From contig CAJTDB010000002.1 in assembly GCA_910574965.1 (NCBI GenBank), forward strand, positions 210,169 through 274,168: a DNA stretch of 64,000 bases, given 5' to 3'. Under the pieces are notes generated by a model that ran no database searches, was not told the DNA's origin, and saw only the letters and a program-made list of their open reading frames with translations. Below are positions 60,274-64,000 of the stretch, piece after piece. The position numbers and the translations under genes were made by a program. The stretch is from Lachnospiraceae bacterium (GTDB taxonomy: Bacteria > Bacillota > Clostridia > Lachnospirales > Lachnospiraceae). Position 1 is the first letter of the stretch, and every line of letters starts with the position of its first letter.

Positions 60274-61757
60274 ATTAGCCGAAAGTCTCCCTTCATTTCC
60301 GGCAGTGTAATTACATAACCACTGTCAGAAAGTTTTATCAAACAGTTCACACTGTTCAAAGTATCAATAAATACCATTTTGTTCTTCGCATAATCCTGCG
60401 CTGATAATTTAGGCTTAATCAATCTTGTCTTCCTATCCCCTGCTGCAGATTTAGCGATAATAATTTGATATCTCTCCTGCAAATCCTGAAGAAAATTATC
60501 CAAATAATCATACTTTTGGTCCTTACGGGCAAGATAAAGCCTTACATAAAACTCTGCCAGATTCTCTGACATTGCAAAATATTTCTGTTTAGCATTGCTT
60601 CTTGGATATACCATCCCAATCTGTTTTCCGCTTGTAGATAAAGTGGAGGACAATTTCGTTAATGTAGAGCCTCTTCTGGTTTTTGTCAGATCAATATAAC
60701 GCAATACAAATTCATCTACTGGAACTGTCTTTGGTTTACACTCCTGCAGTTCAAACGCATTCATAAGCGTCTCAAAAGGAATTTTGCTGCTTGTCCTACG
60801 TCCTGTCATTTCAGCCGCAAACTTTTGAAACTCCATTTCATTAATCGTTACAATTCCATCTTTTCCAAGAACAATCAGATCCGTTTTCTCCTGTATTAGT
60901 TTCTGTGTTGCCTTTTCGTAACAATCTTGTAATAAAGTCGGGAAAAGATTTCGTATATCCTCATAATTATTGCAACAGGCACGATGCAGCGTACCTCCTA
61001 ATCGACTATCTATCGGATTTCCCTTACAAAGAATTACAGTTGATGGATTTCTTCTCGTTACTATATACTGTATTACATAACTTGTCAGCAACACTGATAA
61101 ATAATAATATCTGCGGTAAAAATCCAGATTCAAAAAATATGGATGTGTAAGCAGAACATTCAGATCTTCGTTTAGTTTTTTTCCAAGATGTGCCATTCGA
61201 TTTCTAACTCCCGGCTCCATCTGTTTCCAATAACCTTCATCCTGCTCTTCTTCCTTATATTTTGTCTCATGTTTTTTACTTTGAAATAAAATCTTCAAAA
61301 TATAATTCAAGCCAGAATTGTCTTCAAAAATATATCGTCCTAATTTTTTCTGTATATCCTTATAATTAAAATTATTGCCTTGTCTTTGTATATGATACAG
61401 TACATGCCGCAGAGTCGCTGTACTCCCCGTCAGCATTTCTGGAATTAATGGAAAATAAAAATTTTTGTTTTCTTTCAATCTTGTATTCTCTTCCCGAATA
61501 ATCTCTTCACCTAAATACCTCTTTAAAAAACGATCAAAAGACTTTGCCAGCTTTTCTTCATTAGCTACATCCTCTGTATAAATCATCTTATCTTTAACAA
61601 AATCCGAAAATTTATAACTTTCTCCATCTTTTGTCGTCTCAAAGTATTCTGCTAAAAAATTATTAGTTAGTAAGTATTTAGGTGTCTCTGGTGCCGCAAT
61701 TCCAACATACGCTGCAATTCCTTCGTTTTCTTTTTTCTTTCCATTTGCTGCTGTCAT
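60270..61757 (-). CDS. DptG-like protein
   Basis: 495 residues, mostly helical. The C-terminal third has the look of DptG from phosphorothioation-dependent restriction: RRGSTLTKLSSTLSTSGKQIGM, YPRSNAKQKYFAMSENLAEFYVRLYLARKD, then a winged-helix-like end YDYLDNFLQDLQERYQIII and SVNCLIKLSDSGYVITLP, compared with the SDSGDAQYV-type end of DptG. This similarity is from memory and distant. The ATG at 61757 follows AAAGGAGGACTAATCTG, five bases after the DptF-like stop; a longer frame to 61826 overlaps that gene. In Dnd systems DptF, DptG and DptH act together. Confidence 0.6.
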   Translation of the reverse strand: MTAANGKKKENEGIAAYVGIAAPETPKYLLTNNFLAEYFETTKDGESYKFSDFVKDKMIYTEDVANEEKLAKSFDRFLKRYLGEEIIREENTRLKENKNFYFPLIPEMLTGSTATLRHVLYHIQRQGNNFNYKDIQKKLGRYIFEDNSGLNYILKILFQSKKHETKYKEEEQDEGYWKQMEPGVRNRMAHLGKKLNEDLNVLLTHPYFLNLDFYRRYYYLSVLLTSYVIQYIVTRRNPSTVILCKGNPIDSRLGGTLHRACCNNYEDIRNLFPTLLQDCYEKATQKLIQEKTDLIVLGKDGIVTINEMEFQKFAAEMTGRRTSSKIPFETLMNAFELQECKPKTVPVDEFVLRYIDLTKTRRGSTLTKLSSTLSTSGKQIGMVYPRSNAKQKYFAMSENLAEFYVRLYLARKDQKYDYLDNFLQDLQERYQIIIAKSAAGDRKTRLIKPKLSAQDYAKNKMVFIDTLNSVNCLIKLSDSGYVITLPEMKGDFRLI

Positions 61758-61761
61758 CAGA

Positions 61762-63306
61762 TTAGTCCTCCTTTCGGATACAAATTGTCTGCGTTTTCTC
61801 TCCTGTAAAAAGATCTTCTTCTTCATGAACAGTTAATGAAAAATCGCAAATTTCCTCATCCTTTTCTTCAAATCGAATTGCAATCGATTGATATAGCTGG
61901 TTTTTTTGCTGTAAAATTTTCCGATAAAAAGTATTAACTGCATTTTCTTCCAGACTAATTACCCCTCGATTCACAAAGTAATCCTGACTGCACATCATTA
62001 AATAGCAAAACAAATGATAATCAATCACTAAACTGATTAATTCTTTACTGCCATCTACATTAGAAATATAGCTTAAACAAAACTGGTTCCACATACGGCT
62101 CTCGTTTTCCATCTTCTGTCCAATACGCAGGTCATATCGATTCCATATTAATGCTACATTCTGAAGTCCCATAAACTCCAATCTTATCTTTCCATCAAAG
62201 ATAAAAGGCGTATCTGTAATTACCAGTCCTGCATCGTCCTTGCCTCTGCTGATCATTTTATTAATGCCACGTTTCAACATTTGTAACGTTTCGTTTTTCT
62301 CTCTCGATACATCATAATAATATGGTTTACAATTCATATAATTAAGCACTTCATAAAATTCAGGCAGATAATCAGCATGTAGCATTTCATACTGTCTATC
62401 TCTATTCTTAAAAAATTTTTTTCTTCTAAAGCAGATATATTCTTTTTTAGAATGAATATCTCCTTCATATTTTCCCCGCTCCAATGCCGGATCCATATCC
62501 GATACTTTTTTCAACAAAGCATCTGAACCTTTTTCAAAAATATTATAATATATAAATTTATCATCATTACATCTTTCATACTGCTGACGTTCTTCACAAT
62601 TCTGTGCAAAAGTAACAGCATAGGAAAGCAAAGACAGCAATTCCCGGAAAGTCAGATGACCACCTTTGAGATAAATTGCATTACAAATTGTACGCATTGC
62701 CTCTATTCCGTCATCCAGGAGAAGTTCCTTAATATTTTTTTTATATGCACATTCCTCATAACAGAAACAATCTTTATTTGGACACGGATCTGAATAAGAA
62801 AGAAAACTGGTCATAATTTCCCTAAAATTTTCCTTGTTTTCAGCAAGATTTCTTTTTTCAAAATTATAGATATAGACATCATCTCTCTTATCTGTAAGAT
62901 CCTCCATTAAATGGATGTCATATCGAATCGCATTTTGCGTAAATACTCCAACATTAGCAAGAACTATTAGCTTTTCATCACTTTTTCCATTCAAAACATT
63001 CCTTATACGATAGATTAGTTCTTTCTTTTTTTCCTCTGATAAAGCTGAAAAATCCCGGCATGGCTCACTAAATCCTTCTTTCTCTAGAAGCCCCGTAATA
63101 TTGCGCAGTATCCTTGATTTTCCGTCTCCTGCCTCTCCTGTAAGTATAATTATTTTTATACGCTGCACGTTCTGACAAATGATCTTTTCTTCTTGCAGCT
63201 GAACATTAAAATTTTTGTCTAAATTTCTTTCATCTACCATAAAACCATGTGACGGATGCTGGCCACAATACCGAACCAATTGTTTCACTTTATCCTGAAG
63301 TGTCAT
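61762..63306 (-). CDS. DptF-like P-loop ATPase
   Basis: 514 residues, first gene of the island operon. Walker A ILTGEAGDGKSRILRNI near residue 58; LIVLANVGVFTQNAIRYDI recalls the ANEG-type block of DptF and similar ATPases. A cysteine cluster CPNKDCFCYEECAYKKNIKELL at about 178-199 fits the Zn-binding segment preceding an N...L motif in DptF. ATPases of this STAND/AAA-like group act as gatekeepers in restriction-like defence. ATG at 63306 follows GGGAGAGGTTAT. A TATAAT at 63351-63356 (minus strand) is a likely -10, without a good -35. No DndBCDE genes are visible in the window. Confidence 0.65.
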   Translation of the reverse strand: MTLQDKVKQLVRYCGQHPSHGFMVDERNLDKNFNVQLQEEKIICQNVQRIKIIILTGEAGDGKSRILRNITGLLEKEGFSEPCRDFSALSEEKKKELIYRIRNVLNGKSDEKLIVLANVGVFTQNAIRYDIHLMEDLTDKRDDVYIYNFEKRNLAENKENFREIMTSFLSYSDPCPNKDCFCYEECAYKKNIKELLLDDGIEAMRTICNAIYLKGGHLTFRELLSLLSYAVTFAQNCEERQQYERCNDDKFIYYNIFEKGSDALLKKVSDMDPALERGKYEGDIHSKKEYICFRRKKFFKNRDRQYEMLHADYLPEFYEVLNYMNCKPYYYDVSREKNETLQMLKRGINKMISRGKDDAGLVITDTPFIFDGKIRLEFMGLQNVALIWNRYDLRIGQKMENESRMWNQFCLSYISNVDGSKELISLVIDYHLFCYLMMCSQDYFVNRGVISLEENAVNTFYRKILQQKNQLYQSIAIRFEEKDEEICDFSLTVHEEEDLFTGEKTQTICIRKED

Positions 63307-63350
63307 ATAACCTCTCCCATCTTTGCCTAAGTTATCCTATATTAATAATC

Positions 63351-63356
63351 ATTATA
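63351..63356 (-). promoter_or_regulatory. Likely -10 box of the island operon
   Basis: Minus-strand TATAAT in TTTGTATAATGATT, 45 bases upstream of the first ATG. No convincing -35 hexamer at 16-18 bases, so a regulator or extended -10 may be needed. Confidence 0.45.
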
Positions 63357-63367
63357 CAAATATAGAA

Positions 63368-63478
63368 TCAAATATCATTAGGTTGCCATATTCGAACAAC
63401 GATCTGCTTGTCCTCAATTTTCTCCAATCTCGCTTCCACCAGATGCTCAAATCCGATCGCTTTCTCACACAGTGCCAT
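63368..63478 (-). pseudogene. Short gene fragment upstream of the island operon
   Basis: 36 codons from ATG 63478 to TGA 63368 read MALCEKAIGFEHLVEARLEK then IEDKQIVVRIWQPNDI. No ribosome binding site. A preceding frame (63482-63545 region) reads YSGKVIKKAKKAKEVYIRTI before a stop. G+C and composition differ from the operon. Probably leftovers of a mobile-element gene. The remaining part of 63307-63729 shows no other feature. Confidence 0.3.
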
Positions 63479-63729
63479 TTTGCCAATTTTAGATAGTCCT
63501 GATATAGACTTCCTTTGCCTTTTTTGCCTTCTTAATCACCTTGCCTGAATATGTATCATTATAGCAAATTTCTATTGAATATTAAAGGATATTATCATAT
63601 TAGCTTCATATCTAAAGTTTTTAAATCAGCACCACCGTCTTAGCCCAACATCATAAACTTAAGCATAGATGTTACACATTTGAGTTATCCAGATTGAAAC
63701 TTTATTACAACAGTGCAAATTAAAATTGA

Positions 63730-63897
63730 AAAATGCCCATAATCTCCCCTTAAGAGGGCACTGAAAAAGTAGTCAAATGCAAAAGTCTAACACAATATAT
63801 TTGCTGTTTTTATAATTCACACCACAATATATTGTATTAGATTTCTGCATAAAAGGACTTTTTCAGTATCCTCCCTTAAAAGGATTATGGGCATTTT
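63730..63897. mobile_element. Foldback MITE-like element
   Basis: 168 bp that folds on itself almost completely. Left arm blocks AAAATGCCCATAATC, ACTGAAAAAGT, ATGCAAAAGTCTAACACAATATATT. Right arm, read as complement: AAAATGCCCATAATC, ACTGAAAAAGTCC, ATGCAGAAATCTAATACAATATATT. Only about 20 bases in the centre are unpaired. No coding capacity. Its outer edge coincides with the stop codon of the partial gene at 63896. Confidence 0.75.
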
Positions 63898-64000
63898 AAA
63901 AACTGCTCTTTTGATTATTTTTATATTTATTGGAAATATTTTTTCTGCGTTCTTTACTTGGCCGTTCTCTTTTTGGCACAACATAGCGTTCCATTTCTTC
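63896..64000 (-). CDS. C-terminal end of an unidentified basic protein (partial)
   Basis: Only 34 codons are inside the window (EEMERYVVPKRERPSKERR then KNISNKYKNNQKSSF, stop TAA at 63896). The highly basic, Lys/Arg/Asn-rich tail suggests a nucleic-acid-binding protein; I cannot say which. Its TAA lies in the terminal repeat of the MITE-like element, so the gene's true end may have been altered by that insertion. Confidence 0.4.
   Translation of the reverse strand, partial: EEMERYVVPKRERPSKERRKNISNKYKNNQKSSF

Noticed and set aside
54775..63306. Calling the island operon BREX, DISARM or a complete Dnd/Dpt system
   Set aside because: No PglX/PglZ, methyltransferase, DndBCDE, HerA-type helicase or nuclease signature is visible; only distant DptF- and DptG-like similarity is supported.

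Overview
The window looks like a chromosomal segment of a spore-forming, anaerobic Firmicute of the Lachnospiraceae type. The evidence is a canonical spo0A, spore-coat-like small proteins, lipoprotein-anchored sugar and amino-acid binding proteins, YesM/YesN-type sensor-regulator pairs, strong AGGAGG ribosome binding sites and a roughly even G+C content over most of the window. Most genes lie on the minus strand. I saw no rRNA, tRNA or CRISPR array.

Layout. (1) 1-11109: cell-surface polysaccharide genes: a two-domain GT2, a methyltransferase fused to a kinase-like domain, an ABC-2 polysaccharide exporter (permease plus Wzt-like ATPase), rfbC and rfbA of dTDP-rhamnose synthesis, a secreted beta-propeller protein and a divergent GT39-type membrane glycosyltransferase. 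(2) 11209-13440: a small helical protein, a PNPOx-fold protein and ribU under an FMN riboswitch. (3) 13565-24009: an alpha-glycoside uptake and degradation operon (YesM kinase, YesN regulator, binding protein, two permeases, two GH31 enzymes). (4) 24302-27169: two small coat-like proteins, glgA and spo0A. (5) 27361-34000: an RND efflux pump and lipoprotein adaptor, with a divergent OmpR-type two-component system. (6) 33978-53749: housekeeping and transport genes: glgB, a Gx-type transporter, TerD, rhomboid, MATE, two aminopeptidases, MMPL, a BPD_transp_2-type ABC system, a pentapeptide protein, a polar amino-acid ABC system, an intact ISAs1-family insertion and a family 4 uracil-DNA glycosylase. 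(7) 53750-64000: an AT-rich accessory island containing an orphan antitoxin beside a decapitated YoeB toxin, a decayed transposase and a five-gene operon, bounded on the far side by a foldback MITE.

Two things stand out. First, a family of about 100-bp elements sits directly 5' of at least seven genes. Each element ends in a fixed core merging into the gene's Shine-Dalgarno sequence, and folds into two stacked stems whose sequences differ between loci but stay self-complementary. Some loci carry tandem copies. This is a good candidate for an undescribed cis-acting RNA or repeat family. Second, the island operon encodes a P-loop ATPase resembling DptF, a DptG-like protein, a 973-residue unrecognised protein, a ParA/MinD-type ATPase and an HD-domain protein with a zinc ribbon. 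It has the packaging of a mobile defence system, but the window contains no Dnd modification genes and no HerA helicase, so it does not match a system I know.

All family calls are from reading the sequence and memory of the families; no search was run. Starts were moved from the longest open frame wherever a better ribosome binding site, or a repeat occupying the N-terminal extension, argued for it.
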